64,000 nt of DNA from Spirodela intermedia (GCA_902729315.2 LR746267.1:2990886-3054885); one strand, 5' to 3'. Shown: positions 24,101 to 37,044, numbered from the stretch's first letter. Notes: a model not told the origin generated them from the letters alone. Program-made: numbers and translations.

Positions 24101-25030
24101 ATATATGCAAAAATCAACTCACTATTTTCTATGAACATCTAATGCTTATAAAGTCCATGCTTTAAATAACTTATATATGGTTGTCATGTGATCATTGATT
24201 TCTACTTTTTCCTTATGACCCAATGTTGAATTGTTCTCACCTTTTTTGTTGCTTTTATTATCAACTTTTACCTTTTATGTCAAATTGACCACAACATATC
24301 CCATACAAAACAAGAACACACAAATCTTGTGCAATGTATTTGGAAGGATATACACGCTAAGCCTAGGCTTAATCCATGTTAGCGAAAAGGACAGAACTTG
24401 ACTTTTAGTCATTCTTTGAGAGAATCTTTGACTTGCTCCTCATTATACCTAAGATTTACACATCTATACATAGAGCGACAAATAGAGTTGACTTTCTTGA
24501 TTTATCTAAGGAAGAATAAGTATCCACAGTAGTATCTCTTGAATATTCATTACTAGTGACAAGTTATAGTAAGAAAAAACAAAGTAGTTCACATGGAAGG
24601 TTGCTATGTTTTTTAAGGGAACATATTGGTGCTGATCTTGCATATCCGGTTGACTGAGCCAGATTTTTTTGGGACCCTTTTTGGGTAGTTGGATGGGATT
24701 CGGTGTTGACTTTTTACTCAATATTCGCATAATCTTGAGGGGAATTTTCCTAATTTCGGTTGAAGTCCTATTTTAAGATAGAGACAATAGGGATAATGTC
24801 AACCATATGGAGGCAACGTGATAATCGTGCAACATCATTGTGATCCCGACACGGCAAGGCAGCACGCGTGACTGGGCCTCCGCCACGTTCCCCCAGTCAC
24901 CACCTCGCACGCTTATAGACTCATTGACGTCTCATGAATTCCATATTTACCCCCTATAATTCCTTATTTTACTGCCCCCAGCTCTCGCCGCCCCTCGTGG
25001 AGAAAGACTCCCGCGGGTGAAGGATTAATA
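21185..25030. other. AT-rich intergenic DNA
   Basis: About 3.8 kb with no supportable gene. Stop codons are frequent in all frames. The composition matches decayed transposon DNA but no domain was recognised. From about 24850 GC content rises toward the promoter of the next gene. Confidence 0.5.
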
Positions 25031-25083
25031 ATGTACAAAGTAAAGGCTATGATGGACATTTGGTAACATAGGAAGAGTTCCTA

Positions 25084-25212
25084 TAGGTGGCCGCGAAGCT
25101 TGATAAGTGAACGACATTTGGCAACGGCACTAAACGACAAAAGATCACCGCGAAGCTTGATAAGTGAAGAAGTACCGCCTGATGAAGACCCTCAACCTTT
25201 ATTAGGTGGCCG
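25084..25212. repeat. Short direct repeats upstream of the permuted-papain-like gene
   Basis: The 20-bp string ccgcgaagcttgataagtga occurs at 25091 and 25149. Aggtggccg occurs at 25085 and 25203, flanking the pair. All lie 280-400 bp upstream of the start codon. Confidence 0.8.
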
Positions 25213-25483
25213 GAAAGGGTTCGGTGATCAGATGCGGTTTGAACCTTACCGAGACGGACTCGGAGTGGATCGGACCGAACCGGTTCCCCCGCTGTCGCGT
25301 CAATGAAGAAAAGACCGGGGGAGTCGCCGTCACCGGAGAGGTATATTCCGGCCATCTCTCTCTCTCTCTCGCTCTCTCTCTTTCTCTCTTGAGGCTGGCG
25401 ATGGGACGGTGAAGGTGCGGAGTGAAGAAGAAGGTGGGGGAGGAGAGGCGAGACAACTGCCGCTGCCCAGAAGCTCAGAAGCC

Positions 25484-28400
25484 ATGAGGAGGGCTTCCAC
25501 TGTTCTACCGCTCCTCCTGCTCTTCGTCCTCTCCCTCCCCTTAACGATTCTCCTGCTCTCTTTCTTGGTTCCTGGTTGCTACGAGGAGGATGGATGTGGA
25601 TTGAAGATATTTGGGGGGAGGTGGGCGGTTGTGCCCTACCGTCCAATTGATCTCCTCCCGCTGCTGCCCCATGGGGTCGCTTGGCCGATTCTGGCCTCCC
25701 TCCGCAGCGCCGCCGACCTTCTGCCGTCTTTCGTGGGGTTCGCCAGCAATTCCTCCCCGGATTCCAGCCTGCAATGGAAGGGGGCCTGTTTCTACCAGAC
25801 CTCTGCATGGTTGGAATTCAACAACAAAAGCGGCACCTCTTTCGGCGGTGGCACCCTTCATATTAAGGTTAGTGGCCCGCCCCCATCGTCTCGTGGTTGT
25901 AGAGATTGTGCGTGCTCTGTAATCTCGGGGCACACATCCCTGTCATTTCAATTTATTGAATATGTTCTCTTTTTCTTCTTGGGTTGTTTTGGGAAAATGA
26001 ATACTATTGATACTAGGGATCTTGACTGTTATTACACTGACTGGAAATATTCTCTAGAAATTCCTTTCAATCTAATTATGCTTAGGAGTCGTATGGACTT
26101 CCAGATAGGGGATTTTCCGTGCTATGTAACAGGCTTTCAGGAATGACCTGTCTTCATATATTTTCTGCAATGTGGCGTTGATCCTTTTTAGTTTTGTCTT
26201 CTGCATCACGATTTTTAACTTCCGAACTGTGTGGTGCTTCAAATCGAGATTGTTCAACTACTGTTGACTGGAGTTTTGTTGAAGCACGTTGTCCTATTCC
26301 TCACGATTTTCTCATTTTGATGCTTTTGTAGGCCTCTCTGTAAACTTACTTTTTATTAAAATTTCTGTTTTTCACTTGCTTGTCTAGTTTTCTTTCAATG
26401 ATTATTAGATCGTTAAATCCTGGATAAACTAGGCTCCTGGTGCGGTCAGTTGAACTATGTTAATTCTGTCCATCTCTTATTTCTTTCTTTCTGTTTATCC
26501 TAATAAGATTTTTGAATATAGTATTTGATTTATTTTTTCCTTGCGTTCGAGTTGGTCCCCTCCTCAATGAATTGAGAAGTGTCTATGTTACGTCTTGCTG
26601 ATAGATGAGTATTTGAATAGTTCTTTCTGATGGCTGTTTTGCTTCAAATGTGATGGATTTCTGGATGTTGTTTCGAAAGTCAGCCATTTTCTAACTTTTT
26701 TGTTTTAGTTATGTCAAGACAGATTGGGACACGCTTTTCTCGGGAACTGTATGTTTGCTTGGATCCCACTGTAAACTGCATGCTAAAAGTTGCTAAGAAG
26801 AAATAAAAAATGGCAAGAACATTTGGCCAGTTTTCATTGTTCAGCCTAAGACTGAACAATAAAGCTTCAATCATGAAAAACAATAAATTGATGGTAGGAG
26901 TGGACCATTGCAAACCATATTGATGATTTAGATGAGTCTTTGCCAGGATTTAGAGAACTATGAGGCTAGTCATATCCCCACAGGACGTAACTATTTAGTT
27001 TCAGTTCATCACATGAAAAACCTAAAACGAATTGCCTTGTCACTTTCAGAGCTGACCTAACCTTTTCACCTTTAGATACCACTGGTGGGTATTCTTCACA
27101 AATGGTTCAACGCATATGGTAGAGTTATCCATGGTTGCTATTAACGCGCTGATGGTGAACTACATGATGCCAATGATAGAGCTACGAATTTCCAACACTC
27201 ATCTACAAGGTGCCAAAAGTGTGCGAGGATCATGTATCTTGCGTTTGTCTAATGCTTCATTTCTTCTTCCTTGAACTGCGATTGCAGTTGTTTTTTTTAT
27301 CAGTGTGTGTCTTCCTGTTGTTCCCCTTTGCATTTCTCTCTTTTGTAAGTATTTGTGAAGCCAAGATTCTCCATTTATGCAGTTTTTTGAGGAAAGACTT
27401 TCTTGTCCATCCTTTTTCTCCCCTTTTCTGTTCCCCACACGTGGGAAAGTGCACTGGATATGCTGGTTTAGTTTCTGAAGTTTGCTTTTTACTGTTTTTC
27501 AACTGCCTTAATTGTGGAGTGTAAATCTTTTACTTTTACAATTCATTTCGCCCCATCTCTTCTAGTGAAGTGAGTACGATTTAATTTAGCATGTTTGATA
27601 ACGAGCTGATATTTCTTTTGGTTTTTTGGGAAGGTCTAAGCGACAGAATTCATTGGCCTCATGCTCGGTGGAGTTTCTCGTTGTGCTTTATTCCATAATT
27701 AATTGATTAAAGTATCTTCAGACCGTACGACCTAATATCTTAACAAGATCCAACTTATCTGGAAATTCTCTTGTGTGGATTTCTTTCTTTTTCTTTGAGG
27801 AAAAGTTCGCTAATATGTATGTGGATTACAATTTAAGGACATTGCGGGAGTATAAGGTTGCATTTTAAAGATATGGATAACTTAAATAAATGCGTGGATA
27901 TTACTGCCACTATCTTACCTTTCCCTTGTTTTGAACAAGGATCATTACTTTCAACATTGTCCTTGTTCCATCAGTTTTGCTTCTCTTAAGAGTTTTTTGT
28001 CTCCTCCAAAGGGCTTCTTTTCTCTGCTTCTTTGTTGCTTATTGGTATTTAACAACTTTTGAATCATGTATTGAAATCCAAAGAAGCTCAATTGAGAGGA
28101 AGTGGCATGTAATCCTGATGAAAAAAAATATATTTCTTTATAATGCTATACTTTGTTGCTTTACTGGGCAAGGACTATGCTTGGTTATGAACAATCTGGT
28201 TACAAAAACCATTGTTGGAATATGATAATGTTCTTTTTCTTTTGCTGATTCAACGAGTGTTCACTTGTCCTCTAAGTGTTATCCCTTAGTTATTTTGAGC
28301 GCATCCAGTGACGGTGTTTTTAGGTGGATATTTAAGTCTCTTCATAGCTATGCACTGTGCTTCACATTCTCTGATTTTTTGTTTGCCTTTCAGTAACATT

Positions 28401-31400
28401 TAATTTTTCTTCTAGACTCTTAAGCCACACAGCTGGACATGCATGGATATCTACATTTTTGCAACCCCGTACCGTGTAACATGGGATTACTACTTTCTTT
28501 CGCGGGATCATACACTTGATATTGATCATTGGGAAGGAAAAGCTGAGTACGAATATGTAAGTTGTCACCTTTGATTGTAAACCATTTGAGATGAGCTCTT
28601 ATTTTTTTGCACCTTCGTTTGATGTATATTAACTTTTTTTTTTCTCTTGCAAAATCAGGTAAAACACAATGGAGTTTCCATCTTCTTGATGGAGTCTGGA
28701 ATGCTGGGAACTCTTCGAGCACTGTGGGATGTATTTCCCTTATTTTCGAACACTGGATGGGGAGAGAGTTCGAACCTTGCTTTCCTTGAGAAACACATGG
28801 GTGCTTCTTTTGAACAGCGTCCTCAACCATGGGTTTCAAATGTTAGTGCTGATGATATACACTCAGGGGATCTGCTTGTTTTGTCAAAAATTCGTGGGCG
28901 ATGGGGTGGCTTTGAAACTTTAGAGAAATGGGTTAGTGGATCCTACGCTGGTCATTCTGCTGTTTGTTTAAGAGACGCTGATGGAAAACTTTGGGTTGGA
29001 GAATCAGGGCATGAAAATGAGCAGGTAAGTATCCTTTGATTTTTTTTTCTGCAGCATTAATCTTATTTAAGTCTAGTTTAACATCCATTAATCTTCTTTA
29101 ACTCTCCTACAACTTTTTATTTCGAACACCTAGTGCAGACATAACTTGGATTACTTAGTGATCAGTTTTTGATAGAGTCGGTGTTCAATTGGTACAGAGA
29201 TCACGATCTGCCCCTAAAGAGTTGGAAGTTAGGGCTTTCATATAATTAGGTTCTCTAGAAGATTACAGTGTAGCTTTGTTGACGAACAATTATACATTAT
29301 TTCGTGTAAGGAGTTATACGTGAATGCAGATAGGAAAAATTAAGCGCAATTAAAACAAGGCTCCAATTAACGCTGCAGAGAATCTGGCCCCTTGTTAGAA
29401 CTTCTAGTTGAAAAATCATTAGGCTTCCCTGGATGCAATGACTCGTAATTGAATGGAACTGATCAGAAATTGCATTCGCTTATTGATTGAATATCCTGAT
29501 GATGTTCAAATGAGGGTTTAAGTTGGCCCAATGAAACAACAATCGAATGCAACTACATTGTCAATCGCTTCCGATATGATAAAACTTCCAAGATTGTTCC
29601 AGATTTTATATTATAGTAAATGAAGTGTATCAGATGTAACATAGCGTTAACATGGTTATAGTATTCTGGGCGCACCCATTGCTTCGCCAAGGTCAATGTA
29701 AAAAAAAAGTGAATTGATGGTTTTTGATCTCATATTACCCACTTCTGGTTGAATCCAAAAGTTCACTTCATTGGATAATTGTTTCTTGAAGTCTTTGTGA
29801 ATGGATGGCTTCATAGGCAATCAGAACAATTTCCTCTATTAGTGCTGCCATCTTTAGTTTAATCCCCTACTATTTTATGAGACTGATTTGTTCTCTACCC
29901 TTTTACTCTGCGGAATAGTTGATGTGAGTAAACTCAGTTGTAATTGTGATTTAATAAATCTTTCTTTGGTCAATCCTGACGAGAACTATGCATGCATAAT
30001 TTGCAGTATTGTTCGGAATGAAACGTGGGACTATGATGATGATGTCTCTGGTAAACTAATATTCGACATTTCTTTTCTATGTACAGGGAGAGGATATTAT
30101 TGCCATGTTGCCCTGGGAAGAATGGTGGGACTATGAGCTGAATAAAGATGATTCTAATCCTCATATTGCACTGCTTCCTTTGCATCCTGATATGCGAGCA
30201 AAGTTTAATGAGACCGCAGCATGGGAATATGCCGGAACCATGTCAGGGAAACCATATGGTTATCATAACATGATATTCAGCTGGATAGACACTTTAGAGG
30301 GGAATTACCCTCCACCGCTGAATGCGCAGTTGGTAATGACACTGACATGAATCTTTCACATCTCATTTTCGTTAGTAGTTAGGTAGAAGGTGAATAAAAT
30401 TTAAAGGATGGTAGGTCCAATTGCATTCAATGGCGTTTCATGCTTTACTTGACCTGCAATTTTTACAGTCGATTAATTGCCTATTGCTGACATCAGGGTT
30501 GGTTTTTTCTCTGTATAAATTATTTGGTGGTTTTCTTTTAGCATTTTGAATGGTTTGATTTGTGTTGTTAGTGCCTCTCCAATCCCTTGGTTTTTATCTG
30601 TGATCACTTGCATTCATGTATTAATAGAGTTTCACCAGACAATTTCACTGTTGTCAGCCTCCAATCAATTGATGATAGTTCACTTTGTTGCATACGATGG
30701 GCCATGGAACAAGAAGGGGTAAAATTGATTAAGCTTTGATGCCTTCTGAGGAGAAAAAGGTTCTTTACACTTGTAGGGCTCCACCTTCCACACCTAATAA
30801 CATGGAGAGGGCCTCTTTGAAGAGAAATCGATGGGGAAGGTTACATATGCTCATGTGGAGTCATTGACCTTTTCACTCCTTTCGATTTAATAAAGTTTCC
30901 ATTTGGTTGAATGCATTTGTGATTCAGACCGGCGGAGTTACTCCAGTCCTCTAATGTAGTGTCGCAACGGATCAATTTCCATTCTATAGTTAGAAACTAT
31001 CAGTGGTTTTGCCATGAGAAAGTGGGCTCAACAATCTGATTCTCACAACCCCACAACCCACAACCAAGAACCCTGTGCATGTTCTTCAGCATTCGCAGAA
31101 TTATGAAGCTGGGTTTCATAATTCTTACTCTGCACGCTTTCAATCTCGTGTTATTGCAATTATTTTCGCAGCTAATACTTTTTTCTACTAACCCTGTCTA
31201 CATTTGAGGCATTGTCCCCCGGATTAATGTGATTAACTCAACAAGTAAAAATTCCTTAGTGTCTACACCTCCGCTAAATTGTGAGGTCAATCTCATGACG
31301 GAACTCAGAATCAGAGCCGGAAGGCCGATGTGGGCTTTGGTTGCTTGAACCCAGATCCAGATTGGGATCGTATCTTCCATATCAGCTAAAACCAGATGAA

Positions 31401-32534
31401 AAGGCATATGATGGAATTTTTTTGGAGTACAATATACAAAATAGGTATGTTTGCTAAAATGGGTATAAACAAAATGCGGCAACAAAACGCTAGCTTTCAA
31501 GGGACAAAATCATCATTTTTTAAGGGATAAATGGGGTTGTTTTTCCTCCCCCAAGCTAGAACATAAGTGGATGGATTCTACTAGTTATCTCGTCGAGATG
31601 ATGATGTTATTGAATTGGCTTTCTTTGAAATTATTTTACTGCCTTAAATAGTAGGCAGCCATATTTCTGGATACTTTCTGGTCCTTGACATTCTTGCCCT
31701 CCTCTTACAGGTTGCCTCTGTTATGACTATGTGGAACCAGATCCAGCCAACTTATGCTCCTAATTTATGGAATGAGGCTCTGAACAAGCGGCTCGGGACT
31801 CAGGTTTGCAATCGCTTCTTACTTGAGCAAAATAGCATCATTATTTATTTATTTATAAAATGTACATTTATGATTTCATGTGGTTATAATTCATTTGAGC
31901 AGCTGTATCACTATCTCGTATCGTTTAAACAATGCTAGATTGATTTAATATTATCTTAGCTTAGATGGTTGGGGCCAAGATAAGTTGGCTGATTTCCCTC
32001 GGTGGGTCTGGTCCCCAAGTTTCTTTTTTTAAAATTTTAAAAACTATGGATAATTAGGGGAATGAGGAAATAATACGTAATTTTATTTTATTTTCTTTTT
32101 TAATTGGTTTTTTAAATGGGTGCATCCTTCCCTATGTTTGCCTGAAATAATCATAAACTGAAGACTAGAATCCGTTGCCAAGTCATTTTAATTTAGGAAA
32201 TTTAAATTCTTTCTCCAAGTATTGTTTAAAAAATTAAAATTCATAGGATAATTAAGGGAAGGAAGAAATAACATGTGACCAGAATCCCATTTTTTTGTCC
32301 TAAATCATTTTTTTTTGGGGTCACTAGAATCTCAGCCTGCCGGAGATTCTGGTGGAAACAGAGAGGCGTGGTGTCTCATTTGACAAGCTGTTGACCATCC
32401 CGGAGCAAGATGACTGGCTCTACTCCGACGGCAAGTCTTCCTCCTGCATAGCCTTCGTTCTTGAGATGTACAAGGAGGCAGGCCTTTTCGGCTCCATCGC
32501 CAGCTCCATCCAGGTCACAGAGTTCACCGTAAGT

Positions 32535-32565
<31 letters not shown>

Positions 32566-32959
32566 CCCATCTGACCTTCTGCTTCCCTCTGTCTCTGCCT
32601 CCCACTATCTCTCTGCTCTCCCTCTCTCGCTAGTCTCTCTCTTCCCCGCTCTAAAGATTTGAACTTTCATTCCCAGCCAGTCTTTTCAATACGCTTGATT
32701 TCTCTGCCTGTCTGCTTTCTCCATAATTGTCTTTCTCCTGCAGATCAAAGACGCCTACACGCTGAGATTCTTCGAGGACAATCAAACCCGGCTACCCGAG
32801 TGGTGCAAGGAAGCCGACGGATCGGTCCTCCCCTTCTGCCAGCTCCGTGGCAAGTACCGAATGGAGCTCCCCGACTACAATTCCCTCCTCCCCTACTCCC
32901 ACATGAACGAGCGCTGCCCATCACTCCCCCCCGCCTACCACCGCCCCAACGGCTGCTGA
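25484..32959 (+). CDS. Membrane-anchored plant protein with permuted papain-like (YiiX/C92-like) signature
   Basis: Exons: 25484-25867, 28416-28556, 28659-29024, 30087-30332, 31711-31803, 32328-32528, 32744-32959 (1647 nt, 548 aa, all introns phase 0). The ATG at 25484 begins MRRASTVLPLLLLFVLSLPL, a signal peptide or anchor. I recognise the sequence as a highly conserved plant protein without a known name. Inference: a circularly permuted NlpC/P60-type cysteine hydrolase. GDLLVL (about 245) is followed by GHSAV (His274) and WVGESG (Glu290), and much later by SSSCIAFVLEMYKEAG (Cys450). This is the His-Glu-then-Cys order of the YiiX/C92 fold. Other conserved segments are PWEEWWDYEL, GYHNMIFSWIDT and the C-terminal YSHMNERCPSLPP. 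The predicted location is the ER lumen or secretory pathway. The first intron (2.5 kb) and others hold no recognised feature. Confidence 0.88.
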
Positions 32960-33504
32960 ATCCGCCACCGCCAACCGCCTATCACCGCCTGTTCCGCCAC
33001 CAACGCCAACTACCCCACCTCACACAGGTTTGCACTTGATTAGCTGCTCTAACCCTGTATTTATCACACACCCACCACCCTCTTTCCCTCACCCACCCTT
33101 TCTCTCTTCGTCTCCCATCTCCTCACCCTTTCTCTCTCTCTCTCCATCTCCACTCTCTCTCTCTCTCTCTCTCTCTTCATTTCTATTTCTCTCTCTACAT
33201 GTCTGTGATGGGTGGGGGAGAAGAGGAAGAGGAGTGGTGGTACAGGTAGGAGGAGGACGAGAAATCCCTTTGTACAGTGGAGTTTGTGATTATTCTGTAG
33301 ATGATGAACCATCCTCCTCTTTATATTCATAATTCACGGCTTTCTTATTACTAGCCGTTGTATTTTATATCTGATTAATTCGGATGTTTTTGTATTTCCA
33401 AGAAACCCCTGCAGAATAATAAATAGCGTTTCTCCCCCAATTGGGCCGAGAAACGGTCCAGCTGGGTTTTCCCTGGCCCATGGCTAGCCTTTGGCGCGGG
33501 AGGA

Positions 33505-33666
33505 TGCCACGTGGCATGTTTGCGAGGTGGGGTGGACTCCAGGTAGCTGCTTTTTATGGGCCTCTTTCCCTGGCCCAATTAATGGGCCCAGTTGAAAGGC
33601 TTGGGCTGGCCCGTTGGCATCCCATACTTTTGGCACGGGACCATGTGGCAGGCCACGTGGCGCAGC
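33505..33666. promoter_or_regulatory. Pair of G-box modules in the Derlin promoter
   Basis: Perfect palindromes tgccacgtggca (about 33507-33518) and gccacgtggc (about 33652-33661). Each is preceded by a related phrase, tttggcgcggga or tttggcacggga, so the module looks duplicated. CACGTG is bound by bZIP and bHLH factors. A further CACGTG lies at 33787-33792. Confidence 0.55.
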
Positions 33667-33799
33667 CGTGGTTAATGAATTATCTTTGTATTACAGAAAG
33701 GGTGTTCAGAAATAGCTTAAATACCCAGGTGATTTCTTCAGGGATTATCTTTGCAGGTTTAAAATGAAAAATTATAAGAATTGAAGCACGTGTCCACTA

Positions 33800-33810
33800 C
33801 GTGGACCAAT
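33800..33810 (-). promoter_or_regulatory. ERSE-II (ER stress response element)
   Basis: The minus strand reads ATTGGTCCACG, an exact ATTGG-N-CCACG. This element is bound by NF-Y with ATF6/bZIP28-type factors during the unfolded protein response. It lies about 380 bp upstream of the Derlin start codon, where such control would be expected for an ERAD component. Confidence 0.6.
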
Positions 33811-33877
33811 GAGAGCAAAGGGCCGCGTCACTTGAGTCGCGAAAGATAATTCATAAAGATATTACCGTGCATGCGAA

Positions 33878-33925
33878 TCTCTCTCCTCTCTCTCTCTCTC
33901 TCTATTGCTCTCTCTCTCTCGATTC

Positions 33926-33957
<32 letters not shown>

Positions 33958-34032
33958 TGCTCTCTCTCTCTCGATTCCTCTCTCTCTATATTGCTCTCTC
34001 TCTCTCTCGATTCCTCTCTCTCAATTTCTCTC
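33878..34032. repeat. CT-rich compound repeat in the Derlin leader
   Basis: CT tracts are interrupted periodically by attg and gattcc. The unit attgctctctctctctcgattcc (too long to give in full) recurs three times. It lies in the probable 5' UTR. Confidence 0.85.
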
Positions 34033-34188
34033 TGTTCCCTCTTCTACAGAGAAAGGTCCTTGTCTGGGTGCGACACCCTGGGAAGAATTTGGCCTTGTTT
34101 CGAGATTTCTACGTTCTCCCGCATTGCCTCCTCTGTTTAAAAGGGGTAGAAGCATTTCGCCTGCAAATTTCCTGCCGGAGGGCGGATA

Positions 34189-37044
34189 ATGGAGTGGTAC
34201 AAGCAGATGCCGATCATCACACGGTCTTACCTCACGGCCGCCTTTGTCACCACTGCTGCGTGCACCCTTGAGGTACTACTAAGCCGACGCTTGGGTATAT
34301 TTGGCCGAGGAGGCTGTCGGTGGAACTAATGCCAGGGGTGTCGGACTGACAGTCCATTATCTGTGAAACGTTCTTCGAAGCCGCTGTCATCGTTATTTAG
34401 TTTTGATTTTGTGGGAAATGTGTGCTTTGTTCGTTCTCTGTTCTCTACTCACGATGCGTCCCCAATTTCGTTGCAGATAATATCCCCTTACAGTTTGTAC
34501 CTGAACCCCAAGCTCGTTGTTCGGCGCTATGAGATCTGGCGTCTAGTCACAAACTTCTTGTTCTTCGGGAAACTGGGTGCGTATCCTCTTTGTGGCCCTC
34601 TCTGTTTTCCGGTACAGCAGCTGTCGCATAGGCTTTCTTGTGCCGATATATAGTTGAAATCAATGATTCTACTTGGTGAGCACCAAAAAAAAAAGCGGGA
34701 GGGCAATCTTATTACATGCACTTTCGGGTGTATAGCAATTCAGCGGTTAAATGACAATCGTCATATCTCGACCCCGCCGTGCATATAATGTTTGCTGAAG
34801 TAGTTGGTAAGTATCAGAGATAGATTAAAAAATAAATAAAAATGTATCCCTTAATAACATGTAACTCGTTTATGTGATATCGGATCACAATGTTATCTTG
34901 TAAATTTAATATGGTTGTCATTTTACTAGGCTTGAATATTTCTGTAAATGACGGCATGTAATGTTGATGGGTTGTGGACTTTATCCGTTGACATTTAGGA
35001 CAATATGTAATCTGACGGTGTTACCTCGGATGTTTATCAGAAATCTTGTGACAACTGTGAGGTCTGAAGTGAATTGAAGCGTTGTATTTATTACGTGTAC
35101 ATAGAATGAAGTAGAAAAATGTAGATCTGTACATCAATTGAACTGAAATTATGCTGTTCATTGTGGTGATGTGAGGATTTCTTTTGTGAGTGGCGGAGAC
35201 ATGATAGTTGAGAAAGAGAAAAAAAATCGGTCTTGTTCATTTATTTTAAAGATAAAGAATGTTCACCAGACTTCCTTTTCTGTTCTTTATATCTAATATG
35301 AACATCACTTTTGTCTAGTTTTTTTCCATTTTTAAAAAAATGAGATGATAAACTTGGCCTTTCGTAATCTTTTTGTTTCATTTGAATCTGCGTTGTCCAT
35401 ATGTATTAATGTTGACATCGTTTTGACCTCACTCGGTTCCACAGACCTGGACTTCTTTTTCCACATGTTCTTCCTTGCCCGATATTGCAAGCTGCTTGAG
35501 GAGAATTCATTCAGGGGACGAACCGCAGATTTCTTTTACATGGTGTTGTTTGGTGCGACAACGTTGACCATCTTTGTGTTCTTTGGCGGAATGATTCCTT
35601 ACATCTCAGAGTCTCTTGCAAGTATTATTTTTCTCGGCAATTCCTTGACTTTCATGATGGTCAGTCTCTTAAGCTTTCATGGCATGCATTTGCTTTCTCT
35701 ATTTCCTTGTTACTATAGTTTCCATAAATTAACTGAAAGCTAGTCCATCTTTTCTCATGCAGGTATACATTTGGAGTAAGCAGAACCCTTTCATTCCCAT
35801 GAGCTTCCTGGGACTGTTTACTTTCACCGCAGCCTATTTGCCTTGGGTGAGTTTACATGGTTATTACAGACATTTAACCGAGATCAATTAAAAAAAAAAA
35901 ACAAAAAAACTAAGATTAGTTTCAGATTTCGTTGAAATCCAAGGGAGCCATTTATGGTTCTTTCTCAGTATGGAAAAGCCTTCCTGTGGTTCTTCCCATC
36001 TTCCAGTTGAATGCTCTTTCTTTATCATTATTAGGTCAAGAAAATACCCAGATCAATTAGAAAAAAAAGAAAAACGCAGATCAGTTCCAGATTTCGTGGA
36101 AATTCAAGGGAGCCATTTATGGTTTTTTCTCAGTATGGAAAAGCCTTCTTATGGTTCGTCTCATCTTCCAGTTGAATGCTCTTTCTTTTATCCTTTATTA
36201 GGTCAAGAAAAAACCCAGATCAATAGAAAAAAAAAAAACTCAGATCAGTTTCAGATTTAGTGGAAATCCAAGGGATCCATTTATGGTTTTTTCTCAGTAT
36301 GGAAAATATCTTCATTTGATTCTCTCTCTGGTTTACAGGTCCTCTTGGGCTTCACCGTGCTTGTTGGTGCCAACACATGGGGGGATTTTCTGGTAAGTCC
36401 CTAGACCGGTGAAGACTATGGATGGAACATGTCATCCAGATTTAACATACTTCCATCGGATTCAAACAGTTGCATGGAAAATGGAAAACAGAAAATACTC
36501 CATCTATCACTTGGGTTCCACCAAGATGATGATTCTGAATCCTATGATACGAATTTAGGGATGCAAACTACCCAGTCCGAGTTGGGTCAACACAGTCTGT
36601 GATATATATATATATATATTTAACCATGAATAGGTGTTGAGTCGAATGAGTCTAGGCTGATATGAGCCCATAGATCGGCAGCCATTCAAGTATTGGGTCA
36701 ACCTTCCGCCATGAAAAATTCTGCTACTCACATGTAGGCGGGCAAGTCAACGCACCCAAAATCTTCTGTATTTTATGTATATATTATATATTTTTCAGGT
36801 CCTCCCTCCCTTCGCCCATAAGATCTCGCCGATCTTTTTCTGATGAATATTTCTCATTTAGGGCTTGATCGCGGGGCACACATACTACTATCTTGAGGAT
36901 GTCTACCCCCGGATGACTGGTCGTCGGCTGCTCAAGACTCCCTCCTTTATCAAATGCCTCTTTGACGACGACGGTGTTGACATTGTGGACCGCCCAGAGA
37001 ACGTGAGGTTTGCCCCGCCACCCCAAGATCTCCACCAAGACTAG
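34189..37044 (+). CDS. DER2: Derlin (DER2-like), ER-associated degradation channel component
   Basis: Multi-span ER membrane rhomboid pseudoprotease that helps retrotranslocate misfolded proteins (ERAD). Exons: 34189-34272, 34477-34576, 35445-35659, 35763-35846, 36339-36392, 36862-37044 (720 nt, 239 aa). The family usually has about 240-250 aa. Motifs in order: [101 protein letters not shown] and YPRMTGRR. The C-terminal cytosolic tail is short. Exon/exon junctions reproduce the family sequence, including the split Asp codon at 34576/35445. An upstream ERSE-II suggests induction by ER stress. Intron 35847-36338 holds a tandem repeat. DER2 rather than DER1 subgroup is judged from the sequence. 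Confidence 0.95.
35881..36320. repeat. Tandem repeat, ~168 bp unit, about 2.7 copies, in Derlin intron
   Basis: Units start at gatcaatta or gatcaata followed by an A-run near 35881, 36050 and 36218. Each continues with cagatttcgtggaaat-like sequence and gccatttatggttctttctc. The copies are very similar, so the expansion looks recent. Confidence 0.88.

Larger units (their letters stand above)
32960..34188. other. Intergenic: Derlin promoter, G-box cluster and CT-rich leader
   Basis: Contains CT tracts (33138-33176; 33878-34032), a GC-rich pair of G-box modules (33440-33670) and an ERSE-II site (33800-33810). The 3' UTR of the preceding gene occupies the first several hundred bases. Confidence 0.6.

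Noticed and set aside
31198-31500. 100-codon minus-strand ORF inside an intron of the permuted-papain-like gene
   Set aside because: No family match and no splice or promoter support.
33878-34032. Regularly interrupted CT repeat as a CRISPR-like array
   Set aside because: The spacers are not unique and this is a eukaryotic microsatellite.
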